NCBI GenBank assembly: GCA_036496805.1
Contig: DASXKN010000029.1
Location: 186,001-250,000, forward strand
Direction: 5' to 3'
Origin: SZAS-103 sp036496805
GTDB taxonomy: Bacteria > Pseudomonadota > Gammaproteobacteria > Xanthomonadales > Xanthomonadaceae
DNA length: 64,000 nucleotides
In this document: positions 33,194 through 41,971 of the stretch, piece after piece
Layout: every line of letters starts with the position of its first letter
Numbering within the stretch: position 1 is the stretch's first letter
Notes under the pieces: model-generated
The model's database searches: none
Seen by the model: the letters and a program-made list of their open reading frames with translations, nothing else
What the model was told of the DNA's origin: nothing
Program-made: the position numbers and the translations under genes

Positions 33194-33792
33194 GCACCGC
33201 CCCGCTGCTGGAACAACTGATCGAGGCGTTGCGCTGCCTGCCCGGTGTCGGCCAGAAGTCGGCGCAGCGCATGGCCTACCATCTGCTCGAACGCGACCGC
33301 GACGGCGGCCGCCGGCTCGCGCAGCAGCTCGGCAGGGCAATGGAGAACATCCGCCATTGCGCGCGCTGCCGCGACTTCAGCGAATCCGAGCTGTGCGCGA
33401 TCTGCGGCAGCGGCTCGCGCGATGCCAGCTTGTTGTGCGTGGTCGAGTCGCCCGCCGACCGGCTGGCGATCGAGCAGGCCACCGGCTATCGCGGCCTGTA
33501 CTTCGTCCTGCAGGGCCGGCTGTCGCCGCTGGATGGCATCGGTCCGCGCGAGCTGGGCCTCGACCGGCTCGCCGCGCGCCTGGCCGAGGGCGAGACGCGC
33601 GAACTGATCATCGCCACCAATCCGACCGTGGAAGGCGAGGCGACCGCGCACTACCTCGCCCAGCTCGCCCGCCAGCACAAGGTCCGTCCCAGCCGCATCG
33701 CCCACGGCGTTCCGCTGGGGGGCGAGCTGGAATACATCGATCGCGGTACCCTATCGCATGCCTTCGGGTCGCGCAGCGAGGTCACCGACTGA
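33190..33792 (+). CDS. recR: recombination protein RecR, probable CTG start
   Basis: RecFOR pathway protein that helps load RecA at gaps; 200 aa, the family's normal length. Helix-hairpin-helix LPGVGQKSAQRMAY, zinc finger C-x2-C...C-x2-C (CARC, CAIC), and Toprim blocks LLCVVESPADRLAIE and IIATNPTVEGEATA. Homology places the first residue at LSTAPLLEQL, but the codon is CTG (33190), overlapping the ybaB stop as CTGA, with GGGGA eight bases upstream. No ATG, GTG or TTG occurs in frame nearby; the next ATG (33271) would remove the HhH start. Confidence 0.93.
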   Translation: MSTAPLLEQLIEALRCLPGVGQKSAQRMAYHLLERDRDGGRRLAQQLGRAMENIRHCARCRDFSESELCAICGSGSRDASLLCVVESPADRLAIEQATGYRGLYFVLQGRLSPLDGIGPRELGLDRLAARLAEGETRELIIATNPTVEGEATAHYLAQLARQHKVRPSRIAHGVPLGGELEYIDRGTLSHAFGSRSEVTD

Positions 33793-33793
33793 C

Positions 33794-34024
33794 ATGGCCG
33801 CACCTTCTCCCGACATCGTCAATGCCTGGCGCGCCGGCCAGCCCGTGCCCGGCGTGGGCTTCGCACCCGACGACCTCGTCACGATCCTCGCCGGCGAACA
33901 CACCGGCAATGTCGGTTCGCTGGTTTCGCTCGAGCAGGTCGAACCCGAGGTGGTCTACCACGTCGAGATCGACACCAACTTCGTCGTTCCGGCGAAGCAG
34001 TCCGAGATCGAGATGGCCGACTGA
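33794..34024 (+). CDS. small KOW-like hypothetical protein
   Basis: Protein of 76 residues from ATG 33794, one base after recR. The middle resembles a KOW/SH3-like barrel: DDLVTILAGEHTGNVGSLVSL. It then has VEIDTNFVVPAKQSEIEM. No function is assigned; it is co-transcribed with recR and the HIT gene. Codon use matches neighbours, which supports a real gene. Confidence 0.7.
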   Translation: MAAPSPDIVNAWRAGQPVPGVGFAPDDLVTILAGEHTGNVGSLVSLEQVEPEVVYHVEIDTNFVVPAKQSEIEMAD

Positions 34025-34039
34025 GCGCAGCCTCGCCCC

Positions 34040-34384
34040 ATGACCGACACCCTCTTCGACAGGATCATCCGCCGCGAAATCCCCGCCGACATCGTCTACG
34101 AAGACGCGGACATGGTCGCGTTCCGCGACATCCATCCGCAGGCGCCGGTGCACGTGCTGTTCGTGCCGCGCAAGCCGGTCGCGACGCTCAACGACCTCGG
34201 GCCGGAAGATGCCGCGCTGATCGGCAAGCTCGTGCTCGCCGCAGCCGCATATGCGAAGCGCGAGGGCTTCGCCGAAAGCGGCTACCGCACGGTGTTCAAC
34301 TGCAATCGCGACGGTGGGCAGACCGTCTACCACGTCCACCTGCACCTGCTGGGCGGCGGTCCGTTGCGCGGCGGGTTTGGTTGA
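34040..34384 (+). CDS. HIT family purine nucleoside phosphoramidase (HinT-like)
   Basis: Histidine triad hydrolase of 114 aa that cleaves AMP-lysine or similar phosphoramidates. Motifs: FDRIIRREIPADIVYED at the start, HVLFVPRKPV in the middle and the triad YHVHLHLLGG near the end. It is the last gene of the dnaX group. The stop codon lies in a short tandem repeat that continues to about 34421. Confidence 0.95.
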   Translation: MTDTLFDRIIRREIPADIVYEDADMVAFRDIHPQAPVHVLFVPRKPVATLNDLGPEDAALIGKLVLAAAAYAKREGFAESGYRTVFNCNRDGGQTVYHVHLHLLGGGPLRGGFG

Positions 34385-34421
34385 ACATGATCGGTTGAAC
34401 GTGTTCGGCTGAACGCGCCGA
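34376..34421. repeat. short tandem repeat across the HIT stop codon
   Basis: Three imperfect 14-15 base units (GGTTGAACATGATC, GGTTGAACGTGTTC, GGCTGAACGCG) start in the last codon of the HIT gene; each contains TGA. The original stop is at 34382-34384. Confidence 0.65.
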
Positions 34422-34431
34422 TGCGGCGGCG

Positions 34432-34989
34432 TCACCAGCGCCGCCACCACGGACCCGGCCACGGGTACGGCGGGAAGAACGGGTCGTAGCCGTACACCAC
34501 GTCGACGCGCTCGACCTTCGGCCACAGGTAGATCACGTCCGCGGCGATCCTCGGCTGGCGATAGTCGTATTCGCCGACGCGCCGCGATTCGTAGCCGGTC
34601 ACGTGGCCGGTGACGGTGAGGCTGCGCCCGGTCGCGAACACCTGCGGCTCGTAGAAGCCCTGCCGGCAGGCGATGAAACGCCCTTCGGAGCGGTCCGCGC
34701 CGAGGATCGGCCGGCTCTCGTAATCCAGCGGCCGCGCGACGAGCTGGAAGCAGGTCTGTCCCGCGAGCGTCTCGACGGTGGCGATCGTGCCACCCCAGCG
34801 CACGCTCTGGCCGGTTGCGTCCTGTGCGGCCGCCGTCCCCGGATCGACCGCGGAGAACTGGCCCTGCAGGGGTTGCGGGATCGTCGCGCAACCACCCAGC
34901 GCGAAGGCCGTCAGCGATGCGGCGAGGAGGCGATGTGCGAGGAGACGGTTCGAACTCGATCGTCCTGGCCTGGATGCGGAAGCTTGCAT
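34432..34989 (-). CDS. Slp family outer-membrane lipoprotein
   Basis: Lipoprotein of the Slp (starvation lipoprotein) family, 185 aa from ATG 34989 (GGAG upstream; ATG 35004 has an equally good site). The signal peptide ends ALGGC. Family sequence: VRWGGTIATVET, LDYESRPILGADRSEGRFIA, YEPQVFATGRSLTVTGHVTG. The end is Pro/Trp-rich (DPFFPPYPWPGPWW). Outer-membrane stress role; mechanism unknown. Confidence 0.88.
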   Translation of the reverse strand: MQASASRPGRSSSNRLLAHRLLAASLTAFALGGCATIPQPLQGQFSAVDPGTAAAQDATGQSVRWGGTIATVETLAGQTCFQLVARPLDYESRPILGADRSEGRFIACRQGFYEPQVFATGRSLTVTGHVTGYESRRVGEYDYRQPRIAADVIYLWPKVERVDVVYGYDPFFPPYPWPGPWWRRW

Positions 34990-35019
34990 GGCGGACTCCT
35001 GCATGACCAACTCCTGGCG

Positions 35020-36981
35020 TCATGGACGCGATGGCTGCCTGATCCGGAACGCGCGCAAGTCGCGAATCAATGCCTGCCGCTCGCGCTCGTCCGTTGCGTC
35101 GGGAGCGTAGCGCGAGCTGGCGAAACGCTGGCTGAGCGAGGACACCCGCTCGCCGTGGTCGGCCAGCAGGGGCGACACGCGGCGTGCCCAGGTCAGTGCC
35201 GGCTCGTGCGGGAGCTTGCGCAGATGCGCCTGCGCGAGCCGCCGGGTGAAGCGGTCCCATGCACGCAGCAACGGATCGCGGCGCGGGGCACGGTCGCGAA
35301 GCTGGAAGGCTCCGATCACCAGCAGCAGGCTGATCGTGACGGCCGCGAACACGACCACCATAGTGCGACTGTCGGCGTCGCGCATGCCCAGCGAGGACAG
35401 CAGCGAGATCTGGCGCATCGTGTCGAAACCGAGCACGAAATCGTTCCAGCCCTTGCGGACCCAGTCGCCGACGTCGTAGAGCTGGCCGATCGCGGTTTCG
35501 CCATCGCCGCCCTGGGTGTTCTGCGCCGCATGCCGGAACACGCGCTCGGGCGCGACCGCCGCGGTCGGATCCACCCGTACCCAGCCGCGGCCGCGCAGCC
35601 ACACCTCCGACCAGGCGTGCGCGTCCGACTGCCGGACGAGCAGGAAATCGCCGATCCGGTTGTAGTAACCGCCGACGTAACCGGTCACCACGCGCGCCGG
35701 GATGCCGGCCGCGCGCATCAGGAACGTGAACGACGAACTGAAGTGCTCGCAGAATCCTATTTTCGTGTCGAACAGGAACTCGTCGACGCTGTCGCGGCCC
35801 AGTGGCGGCGCGGCGAGCGAATAGCTGAAACCGGCATGGAACATGTCGAGCGCGCGGCGGACGATGGCGACGTCGTCATTCCCCGCCTCGCCGCGCCACT
35901 GGCGCGCGAGCGCGCGCGCCCTGGGATCGTAGCCGGCAGGCAGGCGCAGGGCGACGGCACGGATCTCCGGCCTGAGATTCGCATCGAAGCGCAAGGGTTT
36001 CGCCGAGGTCGCGGCGTAGGTGCGCAGGCCGCTGATCGGCTGCTCGACCGTCAGCGTGAGGTCCTGCGCCATGTGGGAATCGTCCGGCGGCGCCTGCGGC
36101 AGGTCGAGCGCGAACAGGTAGTGCTTGTTGGTCGGTTCGAGATCGATCCGGTAGCGGATCGGTCGACCCGACGGCACTTCCGAAGCCGGCGCCTGGGCGC
36201 GTGGCCACTCGGCCTGCGTCCATGCGCGCCCGTCGAAGTTCCACATCACCACGCCGCGCCAGTAAAGCGATTCCTGCGGCGGCGTCGGTCCCTCGAAGTG
36301 CGCGCGGAAGGCCGGCGTGTCGTCCACGAGGATGTCGAGCCAGTCGCCCGGAGCCATGTCGTCGCCGATGCCCACCTTGGCCCGGGCCACGTCGGGCACG
36401 CCCCAGAGCGGGCTGGGCAGGCGCGGGAACAGCCAGAAGCCGGCCAGCGCGACCGGCGTCGCCATGGCGAACAGGCCCAGGATCACCAGCACGCGCTTCC
36501 AGTCCAGGCCGGCACTGGTCAGGCCGACTTCGGCATCGGCCATGCGCGCGCAGGCGCCGAAGGCCATCGCCGCGGCCGGCAGGGCCAGGACCAGGGTGGT
36601 CGGTCCCTGGTCGAGCAGCAGCGCGGAAAACAGCGCGAACAGGGCGAATCCGATCAGGCTGCGCGCGTCGCGCAGGGTAGCCAGTTCGATCGGCTTGAGC
36701 ATCAGCATCGCCAGCAGCAGCGCGGCCGCGGTGTCGCGGCCGATGCGGAAGCCGAAGGCGTACATCACCAGCAGGAGCAGGGTGAAAGTCAGCAGCAGGC
36801 GCAAGGCCAGCGGCGCGGGACGACGCCAGGCGATCGTCGTGATCAGCACGCTCATCCCGAGCAGGGCCACTGCGAGCCAGCCGGGCATCAGCCGCAGCAG
36901 CGGCAGTGCGCAGGCCAGTCCTGCCGCGAGGCACCAGACCTTGCTGCGACGATCCAGCGCGGGCGAGGGTTTCCTAGCCAT
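35020..36981 (-). CDS. TgpA-type membrane transglutaminase (DUF3488/DUF4129)
   Basis: Integral membrane protein of 653 aa like Pseudomonas TgpA. About six N-terminal transmembrane helices (about 10-230) precede a periplasmic transglutaminase domain with Cys in GFCEHFSSSFTFLMRAAG, His in DAHAWSEVW and Asp in VDPTAAV. One more helix (about 550-570) and a cytoplasmic DUF4129 tail follow. The start overlaps the end of the DUF58 gene by 8 bases; with moxR this is a standard three-gene group. Substrate unknown. Confidence 0.95.
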   Translation of the reverse strand: MARKPSPALDRRSKVWCLAAGLACALPLLRLMPGWLAVALLGMSVLITTIAWRRPAPLALRLLLTFTLLLLVMYAFGFRIGRDTAAALLLAMLMLKPIELATLRDARSLIGFALFALFSALLLDQGPTTLVLALPAAAMAFGACARMADAEVGLTSAGLDWKRVLVILGLFAMATPVALAGFWLFPRLPSPLWGVPDVARAKVGIGDDMAPGDWLDILVDDTPAFRAHFEGPTPPQESLYWRGVVMWNFDGRAWTQAEWPRAQAPASEVPSGRPIRYRIDLEPTNKHYLFALDLPQAPPDDSHMAQDLTLTVEQPISGLRTYAATSAKPLRFDANLRPEIRAVALRLPAGYDPRARALARQWRGEAGNDDVAIVRRALDMFHAGFSYSLAAPPLGRDSVDEFLFDTKIGFCEHFSSSFTFLMRAAGIPARVVTGYVGGYYNRIGDFLLVRQSDAHAWSEVWLRGRGWVRVDPTAAVAPERVFRHAAQNTQGGDGETAIGQLYDVGDWVRKGWNDFVLGFDTMRQISLLSSLGMRDADSRTMVVVFAAVTISLLLVIGAFQLRDRAPRRDPLLRAWDRFTRRLAQAHLRKLPHEPALTWARRVSPLLADHGERVSSLSQRFASSRYAPDATDERERQALIRDLRAFRIRQPSRP

Positions 36982-37918
36982 GGGGCATCAATGCCAGGGC
37001 CTGCAGGCAGGCGTGCCGGTGGGCATGGCCCTGCGCCGGACCCAGGCTCTGGCCGGGCAGCACGAGCAGGTAACGTGAGTTGAGCCGGTCGGCTTCGACC
37101 ACCCAGCGCGCGAGCCGGCTGATGCGCGTCTCCAGGGGAAGGCTCGACAGCGCATCCCAGTCGAGCCGCAGGTCGAGGTCGGTGCGGGTCTCGTATTCGC
37201 GCACCAGCAATTTCCCCATGCGCGCCGACGCCTTCCACGCGACCTGCCGCGGCGGATCGCCGACGTGGTAGTCGCGCAGGTGGTGCGGCTCCTCGCCCTG
37301 CGAACGCACGCGGCTGCGCGCGCCCATGCCTTCGTGGGTCGGCAGCGGCGGCGCATGCGCTTCCAGCGCCGGATACACCAGCAGCTTCAGCTCCGGCCAG
37401 AAATACCCCCACGCGCGCGAAAGCCCGAGCGGCTGCGTGGTCGAAATCTTCAGCCTTCCGGTTCGCAGCCAGCCGCGCACGCTCGTGGGCAGCGCGAGTT
37501 CGACCTGCACGACATCGGCGGCGGGCAGTGCGAACACCGCGCTCGCGTCCTCGAGCGCCAGCACCAGGCCGTTGCGTGGACGCGCGCGCAGGGCATCGAA
37601 GCGCAGCTCGAGCGGGAGCGGATCGCCGACATGCACCGGCAAGGCACGCGCGTCGAGCAGGCGGATTCCGCTCAGCGACATGTTGGTCGCATGCAGGCTC
37701 AGGTGCGCCGTCGCCGCGAGCAGGAAACCCAGCAGCAGCGCCGGGTTGTTGTTGTAGTTCAACGCGCCCAGCAGCATCGTGCCCATCAGCACGCCGCAGA
37801 ACATCCCGAAGCCGGTGGGCAGGATGTAGATGCGGCGCCGGTGCAGCGCGATCGGCAGCATCTCCGGACCGCGCGGGCGGATCCAGCCGAGCGTCCGCGT
37901 GCGCAGCGCGGCGAGCAT
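36974..37918 (-). CDS. DUF58 domain protein
   Basis: Membrane protein of 314 aa from ATG 37918 with two helices near 30-75 (ILPTGFGMFCGVLMGTMLLG and LLLGFLLAATAHLSLHA). The DUF58 core is visible: RVRSQGEEPHHLRDYHVGD, RQVAWKASARMGKLLVREYE. Partners of MoxR ATPases; part of a complex-assembly system, possibly with a vWA-like fold. Overlaps tgpA and lies 4 bases after moxR. Confidence 0.93.
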   Translation of the reverse strand: MLAALRTRTLGWIRPRGPEMLPIALHRRRIYILPTGFGMFCGVLMGTMLLGALNYNNNPALLLGFLLAATAHLSLHATNMSLSGIRLLDARALPVHVGDPLPLELRFDALRARPRNGLVLALEDASAVFALPAADVVQVELALPTSVRGWLRTGRLKISTTQPLGLSRAWGYFWPELKLLVYPALEAHAPPLPTHEGMGARSRVRSQGEEPHHLRDYHVGDPPRQVAWKASARMGKLLVREYETRTDLDLRLDWDALSSLPLETRISRLARWVVEADRLNSRYLLVLPGQSLGPAQGHAHRHACLQALALMPHG

Positions 37919-37922
37919 CGCC

Positions 37923-38876
37923 TCAGTCCACCGCCACCGCGTGCAGGATGGCCTTGGCCAGGCGGTCGCGGCTGTCGTCGTCGCCCTCGGGCACGAGGCG
38001 GTGCGAGGCGATCTCGATGAACAGCGACTGCACATCGTCGGGGACGACATGGTCGCGTCCGGCGATCAGCGCCTGCGCCCGCGAGCCACGCAGGAGGGCG
38101 AGCCCGGCGCGCGGCGACAGTCCGACCTTGACCCCGGGCTGGCGGCGACTCTGCGCCAGCAGTTCCTGCACGTAGGCGATCAACGCCTCGCTGGCGTGCA
38201 CGCGCAGGGTCGCTTCGCGAAGCGCGATCACTTCATCCGACTGCAATTGCGGCCTGGATTGCGCGATCAGCTCGCGGCGGTCTTCGCTGGCCAGCATCTC
38301 GCGCTCGGCGCGGCTGTCGGGATAGCCGAGCGTCAGCCGCAGCAGGAAGCGGTCGAGCTGCGAGTCGGGCAGGGGGTAGGTGCCGGCGAGGTCGACCGGG
38401 TTCTGGGTGGCGATCACCAGGAAAGGTTGCGGCAGCGCGTGGGTCGTGCCGTCGACCGTGACCTGCTGCTCGGCCATCGCCTCGAGCAGTGCGCTCTGCG
38501 TGCGCGGCGGCGCGCGGTTGATCTCGTCGGCGAGCAGCAACTGGGTGAAGATCGGGCCGGGGTGGAAGCGGAAGTGCTGCTGGGTCTGGTCGAATACCGA
38601 CACGCCGAGGATGTCCGAAGGCAGCAGGTCGGAGGTGAACTGGCTGCGCTGGAATTCCAGCCCCACGGTTGCAGCCAGCGCGTGTGCGAGCGTGGTCTTG
38701 CCCAGTCCGGGCAGGTCCTCGATCAGCAGGTGTCCGCCCGCGAGCAGGCAGGCGAAAGCCAGGCGCACTTCGTGCGGCTTGCCGAGCACGAGCCGGTTCA
38801 CCTGGGCGATGGCCGCCGTCAGGGCGGTGCGCGCGGGCTCGGTTAGGATGGCGGGATTCCTGGTCTGGGCGTGCAT
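37923..38876 (-). CDS. MoxR family AAA+ ATPase
   Basis: AAA+ chaperone-like ATPase, 317 aa from ATG 38876. Walker A EDLPGLGKTTLAHALA, Walker B LLLADEINRAPPRTQSALLEAM, and sensor FLVIATQNPVDLAGTYPLPDSQLDRFLL are classic MoxR. Likely activates or assembles the DUF58/TgpA proteins. An upstream extension to 39389 runs antisense into the GT39 gene and is not accepted. The start is 52 bases from the divergent GT39 gene. Confidence 0.95.
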   Translation of the reverse strand: MHAQTRNPAILTEPARTALTAAIAQVNRLVLGKPHEVRLAFACLLAGGHLLIEDLPGLGKTTLAHALAATVGLEFQRSQFTSDLLPSDILGVSVFDQTQQHFRFHPGPIFTQLLLADEINRAPPRTQSALLEAMAEQQVTVDGTTHALPQPFLVIATQNPVDLAGTYPLPDSQLDRFLLRLTLGYPDSRAEREMLASEDRRELIAQSRPQLQSDEVIALREATLRVHASEALIAYVQELLAQSRRQPGVKVGLSPRAGLALLRGSRAQALIAGRDHVVPDDVQSLFIEIASHRLVPEGDDDSRDRLAKAILHAVAVD

Positions 38877-38928
38877 GCGCGATGCCGGTGGCTGCCGTGG
38901 GTCGAGTCTATCGCGATGCGGTGCAACG

Positions 38929-40770
38929 ATGGCGTTGAGGCCGCGGCGGGCGTTCCTCACGTCCTGGCTGATTCTGCTGCTGCTCAAGGTCTGGCTGGCG
39001 TGCTCGTTGCCGATCTTCAGCGACGAGGCCTGGTACTGGCTGGAAGGCCGGCAACCGGCATGGGCGTATTCCGATCTACCCGGCCTGACCGCCTGGCTGG
39101 CGCGGCTGGGCACGATGGTCGGCGGCGACAGCCTGATCGGCCTGCGCTGGCCGTTCCTGCTGCTGGGCGCGGCGACCCCGTGGCTGGGCGTGCGGATCGC
39201 GCGGCGATGGCTGGGCGAGGAAGCCGGCTGGCGTGCCGGGATCTGCGTGTTGCTGCTGCCGCTGGCATCCACGGCGGGGCTGCTTGCGCTGCCCGACGTG
39301 CCGTTGATGTTCGCGACCCTGCTCACCTTCGATGCCTGCCTTGGCTTGCTCGAAGGGGTGACCGCGGCCGCCTGCGTGCAACTGGCCATCGGCCTGGCGA
39401 TGGGCGCGACGAGCCACTACCGCTTCCTCATCGCGCTCGCCGGCGGTGCGGTCGGCCTGCTGGCTTCGCGCGAGGGGCGGGCCCTGCTGCGGAATGGGCG
39501 CGTTCTGGCTGCGCTCGCCTGCGGCGCGGTGGCATGGCTGCCGGTCGCGCTGTTCAATTTCGACGAGCACGCGGCGGCCCTGCGCTTCCAGTTCGTCGAC
39601 CGTCATCCCTGGCGCTTCCACCTCCACGGCCTCGAACTGCAAATGGCACAGCCCCTGCTCACCGGGCCGCTGCTGTATGCCGGCATCGCCTGGGTGCTGT
39701 GGCAGGCGTGGAAGCGACGCCACGATTCGCGCTGGATGCTGCTGCTGGGCGCTGCCGGACTGCCGCTCGCACTGTTCGTCGGCCTTGCTCCGTTCGTGGA
39801 CATCCAGCGGGTGTCCTTCCACTGGCCGCTGTCGGCCTATTTGCTGGCGCTGGTCGCCTTGCCCTGGCTGCTGCGCGAAGGCGGCCATCCGCGCTGGTCG
39901 GCGTGGATCGTCGCCAGCAACGGCTTGCTGTGCGTCGCACTCTGGTCGTTCGCGACCCTGCTGGTCGTGCCGGGCGGCGATGCCTGGCTCGAACGCATCG
40001 GCTTCCGGCCGAAGATGTTCGTCGCCGACGATGCCGCGACCGATGCGGCCCGGCAGCGATTGCTGGCGATGCCCGCCGATACCGTGGCGGTCGCGGACGA
40101 CTTCATGCTCGCCGCCAAGCTCGAGTTCGCGCTCGCCGGCAGCCGTCGCGTGATCAGCCTCGACCATCGGCTCGACGCCAAGCACGGGCGCGCCGTGCAA
40201 CTCGCGATCTGGGGACGCGACGAAAGCGCCGTTCCCGCGCTGGCAGGCCGTCCGGTCCTGCTGGTCGTCGACGAGGAGGCGCTGCACCCCGAGGCACGCG
40301 AACCCTGGAGCCGTCATCTGTGTGCTCTGTTCCCCGGCATGACCGATGCGGGCGAGGTCGCGCTGGACGAAGGACGCCAGCATTTCCTGTTCTATCGGCG
40401 CGATCCTGGAGCCACGGGACGCTGCGCCTATCCTTCGTTCGCCTTCCTGCGCTCGCCGTTGCCCGATGCCCGGGTGTCAGGCGCGCTCGAGGTCGCCGGC
40501 TGGGCATCTCAGGATGGCGTTGGCGTGGCCAGGGTCGAAGTGTTGCTGGATGGTCGCAGCGTCGCCCTCGCACGCTATGGCATCGAGGACGTGGAAGTAC
40601 GTTCGCAATGGCCCGGCAGCGACGATCCGCGACAACCCGACGTCGGCTTCGACGCGCATCCGGATCTGACCGGCATCGTGCCGGGTTGGCATGAACTGGC
40701 CCTGCGCGTGACCGGGAACGACGGGCGCGTGCGCGTCCTCGAGAACCGCACGATCCGCGTCAGCCGCTGA
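38929..40770 (+). CDS. GT39/ArnT-like membrane glycosyltransferase with C-terminal beta domain
   Basis: Polytopic protein of 613 aa, family of dolichyl-phosphate-mannose mannosyltransferase-like enzymes that use a lipid-linked sugar. The first periplasmic loop has the DE motif (LPIFSDEAWYWLEGRQPAWAY). About ten helices follow to about residue 345, then a soluble domain, and the last about 110 residues form a predicted Ig-like beta domain (ALEVAGWASQDGVGVARVEVLL). That tail is unusual for the family. Start ATG 38929 is chosen by homology; the ribosome site is weak. Acceptor unknown. Confidence 0.85.
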   Translation: MALRPRRAFLTSWLILLLLKVWLACSLPIFSDEAWYWLEGRQPAWAYSDLPGLTAWLARLGTMVGGDSLIGLRWPFLLLGAATPWLGVRIARRWLGEEAGWRAGICVLLLPLASTAGLLALPDVPLMFATLLTFDACLGLLEGVTAAACVQLAIGLAMGATSHYRFLIALAGGAVGLLASREGRALLRNGRVLAALACGAVAWLPVALFNFDEHAAALRFQFVDRHPWRFHLHGLELQMAQPLLTGPLLYAGIAWVLWQAWKRRHDSRWMLLLGAAGLPLALFVGLAPFVDIQRVSFHWPLSAYLLALVALPWLLREGGHPRWSAWIVASNGLLCVALWSFATLLVVPGGDAWLERIGFRPKMFVADDAATDAARQRLLAMPADTVAVADDFMLAAKLEFALAGSRRVISLDHRLDAKHGRAVQLAIWGRDESAVPALAGRPVLLVVDEEALHPEAREPWSRHLCALFPGMTDAGEVALDEGRQHFLFYRRDPGATGRCAYPSFAFLRSPLPDARVSGALEVAGWASQDGVGVARVEVLLDGRSVALARYGIEDVEVRSQWPGSDDPRQPDVGFDAHPDLTGIVPGWHELALRVTGNDGRVRVLENRTIRVSR

Positions 40771-40791
40771 CGAAGCGGTGCCGGCCGCTTA

Positions 40792-41364
40792 CTACGGAAG
40801 CGCGAAGCCGGCTTCGCGCAGCATCCGCGCGAGCGCGATCATCGGCAGTCCGACCAGGGCGGTGGGGTCGTCGTTGCGGATCGATTCGAACAGGGCGATG
40901 CCCAGTCCCTCCGACTTGAAGCTGCCAGCGCAATCGTAGGGCTGCTCGGCGCGCAGGTAGCGTTCGATCGTCGCGTCGTCGAGCGTGCGGAAACGCACCT
41001 CGGTGAGGTCGATGTGCGTGAGTGCCGCGTCGGAACCCACGCAGCGGAGGCAGACCGCCGTGTGGAAACGCAAGGTCCTGCCCGATGCGGCGCGCAGTTG
41101 CGCTACCGCGCGTTCGTGGTCGCCGGGCTTGCCCAGCGGCTGGCCGTCGCGCTCGGCCACCTGGTCGGAGCCGATCACCCAGGTCTGGGGATGGCGCTGC
41201 GCAACCACCTCGGCTTTCGCTCGCGCCAGGCGCCCGGCCAGCGCCGTGGGCGTCTCGTCGGGGAAGTGAGCTTCGTCGACGCCCGGTGCCTCGACGGCAT
41301 AGGGCAGGCGGAGGCGATCGAGGAGTTGCCGCCGGTAGATCGAGGTCGACGCGAGGATCAGCAA
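40792..41364 (-). CDS. Maf family nucleotide pyrophosphatase (YceF, m7GTP-type)
   Basis: House-cleaning pyrophosphatase of 190 aa. Maf motifs: LILASTSIYRRQLLDRL, DETPTALAGRLARAKA, VIGSDQVAERDGQ and CAGSFKSEGLG. The ASTSxYRRxLL start and location near yceD-rpmF point to the YceF branch, which hydrolyses m7GTP. Thirteen bases separate its start from the stop of the coiled-coil gene to the right. Confidence 0.93.
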   Translation of the reverse strand: MLILASTSIYRRQLLDRLRLPYAVEAPGVDEAHFPDETPTALAGRLARAKAEVVAQRHPQTWVIGSDQVAERDGQPLGKPGDHERAVAQLRAASGRTLRFHTAVCLRCVGSDAALTHIDLTEVRFRTLDDATIERYLRAEQPYDCAGSFKSEGLGIALFESIRNDDPTALVGLPMIALARMLREAGFALP

Positions 41365-41376
41365 AATCGGGGCGCC

Positions 41377-41853
41377 TCAGCGGCTGCCGCGACGCAGCGC
41401 GGGCGGCTCGCGTACGGCTGCCTCGATCGCCGCGCCGGTGGCCGAATCGAGCTCGGCGCCGGCGTTGTCGAGGCGGTCGAGTTCGGCGGCGATCCGCGCC
41501 TTGGCGCGTTCCAGGGCCGCGGCGGCCTCGTCGAGCGATTCCTGGCTGGCGGTCTCGACGTTCTGCTGCAGCCACATGCGGTGCTGCAGCAGGTCGCGGA
41601 AACCGGCCTGCAGGCGCGCGTCGCTGTCCAGCGAGGCGCGCGCCTCGGCGGAAATGTCGGCGGGCATGCGGCCGACCACGGTCTGCATCGCGCCCATCTT
41701 GTCGCGCGTGCGCCTGAGCAGGGTCTCGACCGCGTCGGCGTCGTCCATGATCCGCGTCAGGGTGCGCTGTCGTCGCCGCCCCCTGGCGATCCCCCAGAGG
41801 GCCGCGCCGCCAACGAGGACAAGCAGGATCGGGATGAGCAGGATGGAACCCAC
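41377..41853 (-). CDS. single-pass membrane coiled-coil protein
   Basis: Protein of 158 aa, unrecognised. An N-terminal transmembrane helix (about 3-22, ILLIPILLVLVGGAALWGIA) and basic stop-transfer RGRRRQR are followed by long helices rich in Ala, Glu and Arg, with coiled-coil heptads about 85-145. Probably co-transcribed with the Maf gene. No known function. Confidence 0.7.
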   Translation of the reverse strand: MGSILLIPILLVLVGGAALWGIARGRRRQRTLTRIMDDADAVETLLRRTRDKMGAMQTVVGRMPADISAEARASLDSDARLQAGFRDLLQHRMWLQQNVETASQESLDEAAAALERAKARIAAELDRLDNAGAELDSATGAAIEAAVREPPALRRGSR

Positions 41854-41971
41854 GTCGAACCTCCGGCTATTCCGCCAGTCTGCACCCGGGCCGGAAACGC
41901 TGCAAACCAGGGGCGTCGCGGAGCCGTTTTAATTGACAGGAAATCGCGTAAGCCCGTATCCTTGCACGCTT

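Noticed and set aside
38880..39389. N-terminal extension of MoxR
   Set aside because: Lies antisense to the GT39 gene and lacks homology; ATG 38876 gives normal length.
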